Part shown: positions 1-7,284 of the stretch, one piece after another
Position numbering within the stretch: position 1 is the stretch's first letter
Layout of the letters: every line of letters starts with the position of its first letter
From: Clostridia bacterium
Lineage (GTDB): Bacteria; Bacillota_A; Clostridia; Oscillospirales; CAG-272
DNA: 54,576 nt
Assembly (NCBI GenBank): GCA_017501175.1
Contig: JAFVXK010000003.1
Coordinates: 1-54,576, forward strand
Direction: 5' to 3'
Made by a program: the position numbers and the translations under genes
Notes under the pieces: generated by a model
The model's input: the letters and a program-made list of their open reading frames with translations, nothing else
Databases searched by the model: none
What the model was told of the DNA's origin: nothing

Positions 1-14
1 CATATACCCCCCTC

Positions 15-42
15 TTGACAAATATACCCCCTAGGGTATATT
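15..42 (+). promoter_or_regulatory. Promoter of the csoR operon with embedded CsoR operator
   Basis: A -35 box TTGACA (15-20) and a -10 box TATATT (37-42) are separated by 16 bp. A perfect 9-bp inverted repeat, AATATACCC / GGGTATATT with the 4-nt centre CCTA, covers 21-42, that is, the spacer and the -10 box. A second half-site-like ATATACCCCCC lies at 2-12. GC-tract palindromes of this type (ATACCC...GGGTAT) are the known operators of CsoR copper sensors, and the next gene encodes one. Autoregulation by copper-sensitive repression is the inference. Confidence 0.8.
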
Positions 43-60
43 ATATATACGGAGGTTTTT

Positions 61-357
61 ATGGATAACTGTTGCTGTTCGAAGAAAACTAAAAGAGATG
101 ACGACGAAAAAAAGCTGATAATCAACAGACTTAACAGGATAAGCGGTCAGATAAACGGCATTCGCAAAATGATTGAAAATGACGCCTACTGCAACGACGT
201 GCTTATTCAGCTTTCCGCCGTTAAAAACTCTATTAAAAGCTTGTCGGGGCATATTCTTGAAAATCATTTGTATTTATGCGTGTCAAGGGACCTCGAAAAC
301 GGCGAGCTTGACACTATCGACGAGCTAATCAGCTTGTTTAAAAGATTTAATCAGTAA
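61..357 (+). CDS. csoR: CsoR-family copper-sensing transcriptional repressor
   Basis: The 98-aa protein matches the CsoR/FrmR (DUF156) family in length and pattern: a helical start with NRLNRISGQINGI (about 22-34), then YCNDVL and NHLYLCV. The three Cu(I) ligands of CsoR proteins are present with exact family spacing, C44, H69 and C73 (C-x24-H-x3-C), which argues for copper rather than the formaldehyde (FrmR) or nickel (RcnR) branches. The extra Cys cluster at residues 4-6 is unusual. Ribosome binding site GGAGG at 51-55 fixes the ATG at 61. The protein would bind the palindrome in its own promoter and release it when copper binds. It is followed 13 bp later by a small Cys-rich gene that should be co-transcribed. 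No copper ATPase (CopA) is visible in the window; one may lie upstream, outside it. Confidence 0.88.
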   Translation: MDNCCCSKKTKRDDDEKKLIINRLNRISGQINGIRKMIENDAYCNDVLIQLSAVKNSIKSLSGHILENHLYLCVSRDLENGELDTIDELISLFKRFNQ

Positions 358-370
358 GGGGGTGAGATAA

Positions 371-520
371 ATGGACAAAATCGTTGTTTGCGAGAAGTGC
401 GGTGCAATGGTTAAGGTACTGATTGACTGCACCTGCGAAAATTGCGGTATCAAGTGCTGCGGTGAGACTATGAAGGCGATTTCCGAAAAGGACGCAAAGG
501 CGCGCCTTGAGAAGAAGTAA
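371..520 (+). CDS. Small Cys-rich desulforedoxin-like metal-binding protein
   Basis: This 49-aa gene begins at ATG 371 behind a purine-rich GGGGGTGAG site and sits 13 bp after csoR. It has seven cysteines: C7-x2-C10 and C29-C30 followed by GETM, the CxxC...CCGExM arrangement of desulforedoxin and of the N-terminal domain of desulfoferrodoxin, which bind iron through four cysteines. Between these pairs it carries an added CxCxxC (C20, C22, C25) that ordinary desulforedoxin lacks. The C-terminal 15 residues are a charged helix. The csoR context suggests a role in copper binding or buffering, or a metal-site protein under copper control; this is inference. There is no signal peptide, so it is probably cytoplasmic. 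Confidence 0.75.
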   Translation: MDKIVVCEKCGAMVKVLIDCTCENCGIKCCGETMKAISEKDAKARLEKK

Positions 521-536
521 TCGCCAAAACCGTTTT

Positions 537-572
537 AAAGGGTGGGGTTTATCCCTGCCCTTTTAATTTTTT
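537..572 (+). terminator. Intrinsic terminator of the csoR operon
   Basis: A GC-rich hairpin (AAAGGG-T-GGG paired with CCC-TG-CCCTTT, 537-563) is followed by a T-rich tract (561-572), 16 nt after the stop codon of the Cys-rich gene. Confidence 0.75.
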
Positions 573-630
573 GTAAAAAATGCATAAATTTGAGAGCAAA
601 ATATCCGATATTTTTGGAAGCCAACTATAC

Positions 631-658
631 TTACACGCGGGTTTACCTCTGATAAAAT
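631..658 (+). promoter_or_regulatory. Possible promoter of the small winged-helix gene
   Basis: TTACAC (631-636) and TAAAAT (653-658) are separated by 16 bp and lie 28 bp upstream of the ATG at 686. An overlapping TATAAT occurs at 658-663 but without a convincing -35 partner, so the exact -10 is uncertain. Confidence 0.35.
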
Positions 659-685
659 ATAATCAGTAAGGCGCGGGGGTGGAAA

Positions 686-964
686 ATGGAGAGGTGCGCG
701 GAAAACTATTCGGTTTACAGATTTATGACGCAAAATCTGGGGCTCAAGGGGGCGGAGCTTCAGGTTTACGCCGTCATATATTCTTTTTCGAGGGCGACGG
801 GAGATACATTCTTTGGCTCGCGCTCCTATCTTGCCGACACCGTCGGCGTATCGGTGAGGACGGTTGACCGCGCGATAAAATCGCTTACCCTGCAAGGACT
901 TATCACGGGACAGGCGGCAGGCTTTGAGGCGGTAGTGCCCGAATACGCAAAGGAAAAAGGATAG
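686..964 (+). CDS. Small winged helix-turn-helix protein (replication initiator/DnaD-like HTH)
   Basis: This 92-aa protein consists almost entirely of one winged-helix domain. Residues about 14-35 form the first helices (LGLKGAELQVYAVIYSFSR), and YLADTVGVSVRTVDRAIKSL (about 48-67) is a good helix-turn-helix, followed by a short wing. This pattern is seen in the N-terminal HTH of replication initiator A and DnaD-like proteins of Firmicutes, and in small stand-alone regulators. The start at 686 follows a GGGGGTGG stretch, with rather short spacing. The stop codon lies inside the hairpin that terminates the convergent M16 gene. No partner gene is obvious, so its target is unknown; a role in DNA binding is all that can be supported. 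Confidence 0.65.
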   Translation: MERCAENYSVYRFMTQNLGLKGAELQVYAVIYSFSRATGDTFFGSRSYLADTVGVSVRTVDRAIKSLTLQGLITGQAAGFEAVVPEYAKEKG

Positions 965-979
965 CCGAAGCTATCCTTT
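956..979 (-). terminator. Terminator of the M16 peptidase gene
   Basis: A perfect 10-bp stem (AAAGGATAGC, loop CGAA, GCTATCCTTT) lies between two converging genes. Only on the minus strand is it followed by a T-run, so it mainly ends transcription of the peptidase gene. It overlaps the stop codon of the plus-strand winged-helix gene. Confidence 0.8.
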
Positions 980-1002
980 GTGCCGCTAAAATATAAAGAG
1001 TG

Positions 1003-2271
1003 TCAGAGCGCCGAAACAATTTGCAAAAGCCGCTCGCGGTCTATTCTGCGCTTGTTTCCCTTGACGGTGAGGGTGAGGTTCTCGGGAGAGAATATTTCGC
1101 GCGCGACCTCGCAAAGCCTCTCGGGAGTAATGCGGCGGTAGGCTTCGGCGCGCTCGGCTATATCACGGTAACCAAGTCCCATTATGTGACTGTCGTAGGC
1201 AAAGGTGAAGTTAAGCTCACGCACGTCGTCAGCGAGCATTTTGGCATTCGTGACGTATGAGGACTTCATACACTCGTCCTCGGAGAGCACTCTGTTCTTC
1301 AGCTCGCTAAGAATATCCACCGTGAAGGCTACCGCGTCGTAAAGATGCGCCTCGCGCAGCTCGCAGTAAAACGAGAGCGTGCCTATATTCGAGTAGCGCT
1401 CAAGATTTCCCGAAACGTCGTAGCAATATCCGCGCCGCTCGGAAAGCTCAAGAAACAGCCGCGAGTTGTTTCCTGAGAGAAGTATATCGTATATGAGGTC
1501 TGCCTCTGCCACAGAAACCCTCGTCATATCGAGGTCAAAGGTGAAGCGCGCCATCGTGAAATCGCCGTTTTTTATATACACGCCCCCTGCCCTTTTGCCA
1601 AAATCCTCGGGGACGGGCGCTATATTCGTGCGAGGAGCTGCCGAGGCTAGCGGATATCCCGAAAGACAGTCGGAAAGCGCCTCTATGTCCTCATCGGTGA
1701 CGCCGCCTGTGACGTAGAAAAATACATTTTCGCGCGTAAAGACCGCACGCCTGTATTCCTCTAGGCGAGAGAGGTTTATTTTATTAACACTCGCTACCGT
1801 CCCCGCTATCGACTCGGAGAGCGACGTGCCGCGATGGACTATTGAATTTGTGAAGGTGGAAAGCGAGCTTCTGTCGCCCGACTCGCGTATCTCTGCCTTT
1901 ATCCTTGAACGCTCGGCGTCTATATCCGCGCGGGTAAGGACTATGGGCGAGAGTATTTTACAAAGGATTTCAGCCGACAGGGAAAGCTTCTCCGCCGCGC
2001 CGTATATCGAGAACTGCACCATCTCCGAATAGGTGGACGCTCCAAGCTCCAGCCCCTCGGCATCGAGTGTGGCGTAGAGCCTTCCGTCCATCAGAGCGGC
2101 GACGTTTCTTATCAGAATATGCTCAAGGAAGTGGGTAATTCCGCGCTCCCCCTCACACTCGTACATCGAGCCTGCGCGCAAAAAGAGCGATATTTGGAAG
2201 CCGTGCTGGGCGGGATTTTTATAGGCGTATATTTTTACGCCGTTTTTTGCAGTGTAAACGCTCTCGCTCAT
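1003..2271 (-). CDS. M16 family zinc metallopeptidase (processing-peptidase-like)
   Basis: The 422-aa protein has the inverted zinc motif HxxEH (H47-F-L-E50-H51) in the setting GITHFLEHILI. The third ligand E127 lies 76 residues later, as expected for the M16 (insulinase / mitochondrial processing peptidase) family. Its length is that of the two-domain bacterial single-copy forms such as YmxG/PqqL-like proteins. The second half (AGGVYIKNGDFTMARFTFD...) is the inactive M16C-type domain. There is no signal peptide, so it is a cytoplasmic peptidase. Start ATG at 2271 has GGAGG upstream on the minus strand. It is transcribed alone from the promoter at 2305-2333. The substrate is unknown. Confidence 0.85.
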   Translation of the reverse strand: MSESVYTAKNGVKIYAYKNPAQHGFQISLFLRAGSMYECEGERGITHFLEHILIRNVAALMDGRLYATLDAEGLELGASTYSEMVQFSIYGAAEKLSLSAEILCKILSPIVLTRADIDAERSRIKAEIRESGDRSSLSTFTNSIVHRGTSLSESIAGTVASVNKINLSRLEEYRRAVFTRENVFFYVTGGVTDEDIEALSDCLSGYPLASAAPRTNIAPVPEDFGKRAGGVYIKNGDFTMARFTFDLDMTRVSVAEADLIYDILLSGNNSRLFLELSERRGYCYDVSGNLERYSNIGTLSFYCELREAHLYDAVAFTVDILSELKNRVLSEDECMKSSYVTNAKMLADDVRELNFTFAYDSHIMGLGYRDIAERAEAYRRITPERLCEVAREIFSPENLTLTVKGNKRRIDRERLLQIVSAL

Positions 2272-2304
2272 ATAGACCTCCTTTTATCTGCGGAATACAT
2301 ATTC

Positions 2305-2333
2305 AGTATATCATTTTGCCCCCAAAATGTCAA
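2305..2333 (-). promoter_or_regulatory. Promoter of the M16 peptidase gene
   Basis: Read on the minus strand, TTGACA (2328-2333) and TATACT (2305-2310) are 17 bp apart, 34 bp upstream of the start codon. It is back-to-back with the plus-strand promoter at 2341-2369. Confidence 0.8.
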
Positions 2334-2340
2334 TATTCGG

Positions 2341-2369
2341 TTGACATATATTTAAAAATAGTGTATTAT
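2341..2369 (+). promoter_or_regulatory. Promoter of the rsmF-like/PPIase/ylmH group
   Basis: TTGACA (2341-2346), a 17-bp spacer and TATTAT (2364-2369) lie 30 bp before the ATG at 2399. Confidence 0.8.
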
Positions 2370-2398
2370 ATTGTGTAGGAATTTATAAGGGGGAGAGT

Positions 2399-3766
2399 AT
2401 GCTAAACGAGGCTTTTCTTTCGAGAATGAAGAATATGCTGGGCGGGGACTTTGCCGAATTTGAGGCGGCGCTCTCCGAGGACGCCGTGCGCGGTGTCAGG
2501 GCTAACCCCATCAAGTGCGAGTGCGACCTTTTTGAGCTTGGCACGCTTCCGCTTTCTCCTCTTTCGTACCACGAGGGCGGTTACGCTCTCACCGAGGACG
2601 TGCAGATAGGCAAAACACCCGAGCATCATTCGGGAATGATATACGTACAAGACCCCGGCGCTATGTCCACGGTAACCGCCGTCGATATACCGAGGGGTGC
2701 ATTTGTGCTTGACACCTGCTCTGCCCCCGGCGGAAAGGCATCGCAGCTTGCCGCGGCTATCGGAGAGGACGGCTTTATCATCGCAAACGAGTACGTGCCA
2801 AAGCGCGCGAAGATAATAGTCAGCAACTTCGAGAGGCTCGGCATCAGAAACGCGATGGTTACCTCGATGGACACCGCCGAGCTTTCAAAATACTTCGACG
2901 GGGCGTTTGACCTCGTGCTATGCGACGCGCCATGCTCGGGCGAGGGTATGTTCAGAAAAAGCCAAAACGCCCTCGACGATTGGAGCGAGGCAAACGTGCG
3001 CTCCTCTGCCGAGCGTCAGCGCGAGATACTTAACAATATTGCCGCGCTCGTGCGTCCGGGCGGATATCTTCTCTACTCGACCTGCACCTACTCACTCGAA
3101 GAAAACGAGATGACGGTTGACGCATTTCTCGCCTCTCACGGCGACTTCACGATAGAGGCGGTAAAGCCTGCGCTTGCAAGCGTTACGGCAGACGGTATTG
3201 TTTTCGAGGGGGCAAAATGCGGGGAGCTTTCGCTCTGCCGCCGCTTCTATCCCCACGTTTCAAGTGGCGAGGGACAGTTTATCGCGCTTTTAAAGAGGAG
3301 CGAAAAAGCTCCCAAAATGCAAAGCATACTTTACAAAGACGCGGCAAAAGAGATAAGCCGTGACGAAGAGCGCATAATAAGCTCGTTCTTTGCCGAGAGC
3401 CTTGTCGATAGACCTCGGGGACGGATAGTCAAGCACGGCGAAGCTATCGTTTTAATTGAACACGGGTGCCCACTTCTTCCAAAATCGGTGTTTATGTACG
3501 GCACTCTTCTCGGCGAGATTACGAAGGGGATTTTCAAGCCCTCGCATCACTTCTTCTCGGCGTACGGCAGGCTTTTCAAAAACAAGGTCGAGCTTTCGGA
3601 AAGTCCTGAGCGCCTTTCCGCCTATCTTCGCGGCGAGGAGATAGCCGCGCAGGGTGATATTCGCGGCTTTTGCGCCGTCACCTACCACGGCGCTGCTATC
3701 GGCGGCGGCAAGGCGTCGGGCGGTGTCATTAAAAACCACTACCCCAAGGGCCTGCGAAATCCTTGA
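2399..3766 (+). CDS. NOL1/NOP2/Sun-family rRNA cytosine-C5 methyltransferase (RsmF-like)
   Basis: The 455-aa protein is an S-adenosylmethionine-dependent RNA m5C methyltransferase. The SAM-binding loop DTCSAPGGK is at about 105-113. The two catalytic cysteines of the family are C179 in DAPCSGEGMFRK and C229 in STCTYSLEENE. The GEGMFRK form and a C-terminal PUA-like extension (about 300-455) are typical of the RsmF/YebU branch, which methylates 16S rRNA, rather than RsmB. Start ATG at 2399 follows AAGGGGGAG. The gene leads a plus-strand group with a PPIase and ylmH. Exact rRNA target is inferred from family membership only. Confidence 0.9.
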   Translation: MLNEAFLSRMKNMLGGDFAEFEAALSEDAVRGVRANPIKCECDLFELGTLPLSPLSYHEGGYALTEDVQIGKTPEHHSGMIYVQDPGAMSTVTAVDIPRGAFVLDTCSAPGGKASQLAAAIGEDGFIIANEYVPKRAKIIVSNFERLGIRNAMVTSMDTAELSKYFDGAFDLVLCDAPCSGEGMFRKSQNALDDWSEANVRSSAERQREILNNIAALVRPGGYLLYSTCTYSLEENEMTVDAFLASHGDFTIEAVKPALASVTADGIVFEGAKCGELSLCRRFYPHVSSGEGQFIALLKRSEKAPKMQSILYKDAAKEISRDEERIISSFFAESLVDRPRGRIVKHGEAIVLIEHGCPLLPKSVFMYGTLLGEITKGIFKPSHHFFSAYGRLFKNKVELSESPERLSAYLRGEEIAAQGDIRGFCAVTYHGAAIGGGKASGGVIKNHYPKGLRNP

Positions 3767-3774
3767 TTTCGAGT

Positions 3775-3812
3775 GAAGAATGAATAGTGAATAGTGAATA
3801 ATGAATAATAAA
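3775..3812 (+). repeat. Short AT-rich tandem repeat (GAATAGT/GAATAAT units)
   Basis: Between the methyltransferase and the PPIase gene, about five 7-nt units of the type TGAATAG/TGAATAA run in tandem (AGAATGAATAGTGAATAGTG and so on). They are followed by an A-rich stretch and the ribosome binding site AAAGGAG. No gene or hairpin is seen. It is probably a simple-sequence spacer. Confidence 0.6.
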
Positions 3813-3832
3813 AAATAAAGGAGAACTAAAAA

Positions 3833-4576
3833 ATGGCAAAGATACTTGCAACGGTAGGCGGCGCGCCTATCACAGAGGACGAGGTTACCGAATTTCTTAT
3901 GGGCCTCGGTCAGAGAGGACAGGCTTACAACACTCCCGAGGGACGCGCGATGATACTCGAGCAGCTCATCGGCAACAAGCTTCTCTTACTCGACGCAAAG
4001 AGAAATCTTTTCGAGGCAGAGCCCGCCTTCAAGGAGCAGCTCGCAAAGCTCAAGGACAATCTCCTTGCAAATTACGCGGCTGAGAAGGTAATTTCGGCGG
4101 TTACCGTTTCCGACAAGGAAGCGCGCGACTACTACGAGGCAAACAAGGAAAAGCTAATGGAAGGCGAAACCGTAAACGCAAGTCACATTCTCGTGGACAC
4201 CGAGGAAAAGGCGCTTGAGCTTCTTTCCAAAATCAAGTCGGGCGAGATAAGCTTTGAGGACTGCGCAAAGGAAAACTCCTCCTGCCCCTCGGGCGCACAG
4301 GGCGGCTCTCTTGGCGACTTCGGACGCGGACAGATGGTTCCCGAGTTTGACACAGCGGTCTTCTCTATGGAAGAGGGCGAGGTTACGGAAGCTCCCGTAA
4401 AAACCCAGTTCGGCTACCACCTCATCAAGCTCAATAAGAAAAATCCCGCAAAGACGCCCGAATTCGAAGCTATCGCAGGCGAGATAAAGCAGGGACTTCT
4501 CGGTGAAAAGCGCCAGAAGGCTTACGAGAGCAAGATAAATCAGCTCAAGATACTCTTCCCCGTGGACAAAATGTAA
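3833..4576 (+). CDS. Parvulin-type peptidyl-prolyl cis-trans isomerase
   Basis: The 247-aa protein has a SurA/PrsA-like N-terminal helical chaperone region (about 1-110) beginning MAKILATVGGAPITEDEV. A complete PPIC-type rotamase domain follows (about 114-203), with ASHILV, SCPSGAQGGSLGDFGRGQM, EFDTAVFSM and TQFGYHLIKL. It has no signal peptide or lipobox, so unlike PrsA it should act in the cytosol as a proline isomerase and chaperone. The ATG at 3833 is preceded by AAAGGAG. The stop codon overlaps the ATG of ylmH (TAATG), showing translational coupling. Confidence 0.9.
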   Translation: MAKILATVGGAPITEDEVTEFLMGLGQRGQAYNTPEGRAMILEQLIGNKLLLLDAKRNLFEAEPAFKEQLAKLKDNLLANYAAEKVISAVTVSDKEARDYYEANKEKLMEGETVNASHILVDTEEKALELLSKIKSGEISFEDCAKENSSCPSGAQGGSLGDFGRGQMVPEFDTAVFSMEEGEVTEAPVKTQFGYHLIKLNKKNPAKTPEFEAIAGEIKQGLLGEKRQKAYESKINQLKILFPVDKM

Positions 4577-5328
4577 TGGCTGACGAGCGCGAGCTTATAA
4601 AAAAGCGGTTTACCGAGCTTTCGGAGCGCTCCTACTCGTCGGGGATTTTCACCTTCACCGACTTTCTCGGTCTTGCCGAGCAGTCGCTTCTTCGCGAGTG
4701 CGAGAGGCTTTTTGCCTCGGGTGTCACCCTCTTTGGCGGCGCTCCCGACTGCGAGCGCGTTATGGCTCGGTTTGGCTCTGAGGAGGAGCTCGGATACTCG
4801 GTGGACTTCCCCATCGTGTGCATTAAAGCCGAGCCGAAGAGCCAAAAATTCGCAGACAAGCTCACTCACCGCGACTTTCTCGGTGCGCTTCTTAACCTCG
4901 GCATTGAGCGCGAGAAGCTCGGCGACATCGCCATTATAGACAACGTCGGCTACATTTTCGCCACCGAGGGCATTGCCGATTTTATTATCTCGGAGCTGCG
5001 GACGGTCAAGCACACAGACGTTTCGCTCTCCCCGACAGAGCCTCCCTCCGAGGCACTCTCGAAAACCGAGCGCAGAATGATACAGGCAAACGGCGAGAGG
5101 CTTGACGCCGTTATTGCAAAGGTCTTCTCGCTCTCGCGCGACGAGGCGCAGCTTCTCTTCTCGCGCGGACTTGTTTTCGCGTCGGGGCGCGAGATTTCAA
5201 GCACCTCGTATATTCCGAAGCGCGACGAGATTGTCAGCGTACGCGGCAAGGGTAGATTTGTCTATCGCGGCTACGAAACCCTCTCGCGAAAGGGAAAGCT
5301 CAATATCGCAGTTGACCTGTACGTCTAG
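4576..5328 (+). CDS. ylmH: YlmH-like S4 RNA-binding protein
   Basis: The 250-aa protein matches YlmH: an N-terminal domain with LTHRDFLGALLNLGIEREKLGDI (about 96-118), the conserved middle segment, and a C-terminal S4 RNA-binding domain (about 174-220, ERLDAVIAKVFSLSRDEAQLLFSRGLV). YlmH proteins of Firmicutes are encoded near division genes and have been linked to ribosome-associated quality control as tRNA/50S-binding factors. Here the gene follows a PPIase, with sepF about 20 kb away. The ATG overlaps the preceding stop codon by 1 nt. A strong hairpin follows at 5339-5370. Confidence 0.88.
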   Translation: MADERELIKKRFTELSERSYSSGIFTFTDFLGLAEQSLLRECERLFASGVTLFGGAPDCERVMARFGSEEELGYSVDFPIVCIKAEPKSQKFADKLTHRDFLGALLNLGIEREKLGDIAIIDNVGYIFATEGIADFIISELRTVKHTDVSLSPTEPPSEALSKTERRMIQANGERLDAVIAKVFSLSRDEAQLLFSRGLVFASGREISSTSYIPKRDEIVSVRGKGRFVYRGYETLSRKGKLNIAVDLYV

Positions 5329-5338
5329 TCAGGACACA

Positions 5339-5370
5339 AAAAGGCTGAACCAAAATCGGTTCAGCCTTTT
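5339..5370 (+). terminator. Bidirectional terminator after ylmH
   Basis: A perfect 13-bp stem, AAAAGGCTGAACC / GGTTCAGCCTTTT with the 6-nt loop AAAATC, has T-rich ends on both strands. It can stop ylmH transcription on the plus strand and readthrough from the minus-strand genes at 5402-7146. Confidence 0.85.
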
Positions 5371-5401
5371 CAATTATATAGATTTTCAAAAATTGAGTGG
5401 A

Positions 5402-5486
5402 TTACAGCTCTGTTTCCTCTTCCTTTTTAGGCTCGACGAGAACTGTGAGCTTGCTGATGCACTCCTTTTTCATCTGTGCGACGATA
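5402..5486 (-). pseudogene. 3'-terminal fragment of a CNNM/CorC-type gene
   Basis: Read on the minus strand, this stretch encodes the last residues of the CorC-type protein at 7285-8598 (IVAQMKKECISKLTVLVEP, then KKEEE) in frame, but then ends TEL-stop where the intact gene ends EEI-stop. An in-frame TGA lies two codons upstream of the repeat, so it cannot be expressed as an intact protein. It includes one copy of the perfect 73-bp repeat. It is either the remnant of the original 3' end of the neighbouring gene before an insertion, or of a lost paralogue. Confidence 0.85.
5414..5486 (+). repeat. Direct repeat copy 1 (73 bp, perfect)
   Basis: Positions 5414-5486 are identical base for base to 7297-7369. 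The first differing bases are at 5413/7296 and 5487/7370. The two copies lie 1883 bp apart in the same orientation and bracket the ankyrin-like gene. Confidence 0.97.
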
Positions 5487-5526
5487 TCTCAATAATTTTT
5501 TCAACCTCATCGTACATATCCCGGGT

Positions 5527-7146
5527 TTATAAAACCGCTACTTCCTCTCGCGTTTTTGTTATATAAACGTGGAGAAACCAATCGTCATCGGTAACCTCCT
5601 TACGATAGGAAAATGCCTCGCAATCCTTAAACATCCCCGTATCAAACCAATCTCTTACAATAAAATGTGCGGGTGTCGCTCCGTATCCTATCATCAAGAG
5701 CCAAAGTCTGAACTCTCGCTCATATATCTCCCTGTCATCGCCCTCAATTTCAAGCAGAGTTGCGTCCGTCACAACATCGCCGTCAATCATCTCAAACAAG
5801 CTCTCGTCAAAAATGAAATCATCTGTGGACAGACCGTTATCAAAGAGAAGCCTGAAAACCTTGTAATAGCTATATCTATTGTCGCAATGGAGCAGACTCC
5901 AAACCAAATTGGACTGGCTGCCATCTTCAGTGTATGTACGTGTCGGATCTAAGCCGTATTTTAAGAAGAGTCTGAAGACGGGAACCCATTTTGAACTTAC
6001 AAGCTCGTTTTCGCGTGGCTCACGCCCGTTTTTTCCCTTAAACGAACTCGCCTCATCCGCAAAATGCTCTACAAGCCTTATTGCCGCAAGGGTAATTTCA
6101 TCAACGGTTGGCTTTGCGTTGACTATATATGATTCAATTTTATCAATGCTAAAGTCTAAAGTCGAAGAAAGAGCGAAAAGGTTGTGTATTATTGTATAGC
6201 TCTCCCCGGTAATTTGCGACGTAATGAATCTCGCGGTATATCCCTTCTCCTGTTCCCCAAAATTATGAGTAAAGCGAATTTCCCTGCCACAATCCAGCTT
6301 TAAGATAATGATAGCTTGACCGTATTGCGTATTGCTCTTTATTACCGTTTTATGACCAAAGGAAATATCAGTAATGGTAGATCCAATCACGTCTATGCCG
6401 AATATATCGGGGCAGGATATGCAAGGCTTTTCACCTATGAGAGAGTTATCAAACAACACACTGATATCGCTTGCAACAACAAGAAGCTCATCATCTAAAA
6501 GCAATCCAAAATCTCCACCGAATTCCACTCCACTCCGAGTTTTTTTAAAATCCTTATCCGGTGAAAAGTAGAGAATATTATCGATTTTGCGTCCCACGGC
6601 GCGATGATACGTATGAATTCCGGAAAAATCACGACATTTCTGCTTTGCCTCGACCATTGCGTACATTGCGCTATAGATGTTTTCCTCCTCGTGATTCTCC
6701 TCGCAGCAACGCTGGAAGCTCTCCTCCGAGCCAATGGAGCTTAGTGCATTATCATATTGCTTTTCTTCATCGGAAAGTCGAAGTTCCAGCAAACGCTTAG
6801 CGGCATAGAACATATTTACGTCATGAGTAGTATGAACGAGAGCGGATATGGTCGAAAGGCCGTACTTTATCGAGTTCCAGCCGTTTTCAGCAAAGAAATC
6901 TATTATTGGAATAAAATCAGGTTTGCGTGTTCTGTCGCAGTAAATGCAGTATTCATCATAGCAGCTTTGGCATCTTGCTGAATTTTCATCCGCACATACG
7001 TCAGAAACGTAACGAAGAGCTTCAGTCAACAAATCGCCTTCATAAAACTCATTTGCATTTATATCAAGTCCTTCGTCTAGTATTTCTTTTGCGGTATCAA
7101 AGTCAGGCGGAAGTGCCGCGATGGCTTCCAAAAATCTTTTTTTCAT
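5527..7146 (-). CDS. Ankyrin-like hypothetical protein (539 aa), probable acquired cassette gene
   Basis: I do not recognise a named family. The N-terminus (FLEAIAALPPDFDTAKEILDEGLDINAN) and the segment FRLFLKYGLDPTRTYTEDG (about 395-413) resemble ankyrin helix pairs with their LLL..G.D.N signature. The next segment, KVFRLLFDNGLSTDDF, is similar. A Cys-rich patch CQSCYDEYCIYCDR (about 59-72) might bind a metal. The middle (about 200-340) looks like a beta-rich domain. There is no signal peptide or membrane segment. It has its own GGAGG ribosome site and a TATAAT at 7179-7184. Base composition is more AT-rich than its neighbours, and it is enclosed by a 73-bp duplication of the adjacent gene's 3' end, which points to insertion. 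Solitary ankyrin-like proteins of this kind are sometimes immunity or interaction proteins; that is speculation here. Confidence 0.75.
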   Translation of the reverse strand: MKKRFLEAIAALPPDFDTAKEILDEGLDINANEFYEGDLLTEALRYVSDVCADENSARCQSCYDEYCIYCDRTRKPDFIPIIDFFAENGWNSIKYGLSTISALVHTTHDVNMFYAAKRLLELRLSDEEKQYDNALSSIGSEESFQRCCEENHEEENIYSAMYAMVEAKQKCRDFSGIHTYHRAVGRKIDNILYFSPDKDFKKTRSGVEFGGDFGLLLDDELLVVASDISVLFDNSLIGEKPCISCPDIFGIDVIGSTITDISFGHKTVIKSNTQYGQAIIILKLDCGREIRFTHNFGEQEKGYTARFITSQITGESYTIIHNLFALSSTLDFSIDKIESYIVNAKPTVDEITLAAIRLVEHFADEASSFKGKNGREPRENELVSSKWVPVFRLFLKYGLDPTRTYTEDGSQSNLVWSLLHCDNRYSYYKVFRLLFDNGLSTDDFIFDESLFEMIDGDVVTDATLLEIEGDDREIYEREFRLWLLMIGYGATPAHFIVRDWFDTGMFKDCEAFSYRKEVTDDDWFLHVYITKTREEVAVL

Positions 7147-7178
7147 ATATTTTGCCTCCGTTTTTTCTTTGCACCCAA

Positions 7179-7184
7179 ATTATA
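7179..7184 (-). promoter_or_regulatory. Possible -10 box of the ankyrin-like gene
   Basis: On the minus strand a perfect TATAAT lies 32 bp upstream of the start codon at 7146. No good -35 box is seen at 16-18 bp. Confidence 0.4.
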
Positions 7185-7229
7185 CAACGCGAGATGTACG
7201 ATAAAAGGGACTTCTGGTGTTTTTTTACA

Positions 7230-7262
7230 AAGAGCAGATAACCATTCAGGCTATCCGCTCTT
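7230..7262 (-). terminator. Terminator of the CorC-type operon
   Basis: A 14-bp stem (7230-7243 with 7249-7262, loop 5 nt) lies 22 bp after the stop codon at 7285. The two A/C mismatches on the plus strand become U-G pairs in minus-strand RNA, so the structure is built for minus-strand transcription. Confidence 0.75.
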
Positions 7263-7284
7263 GCTTTTATATTTGACGGGAGTG

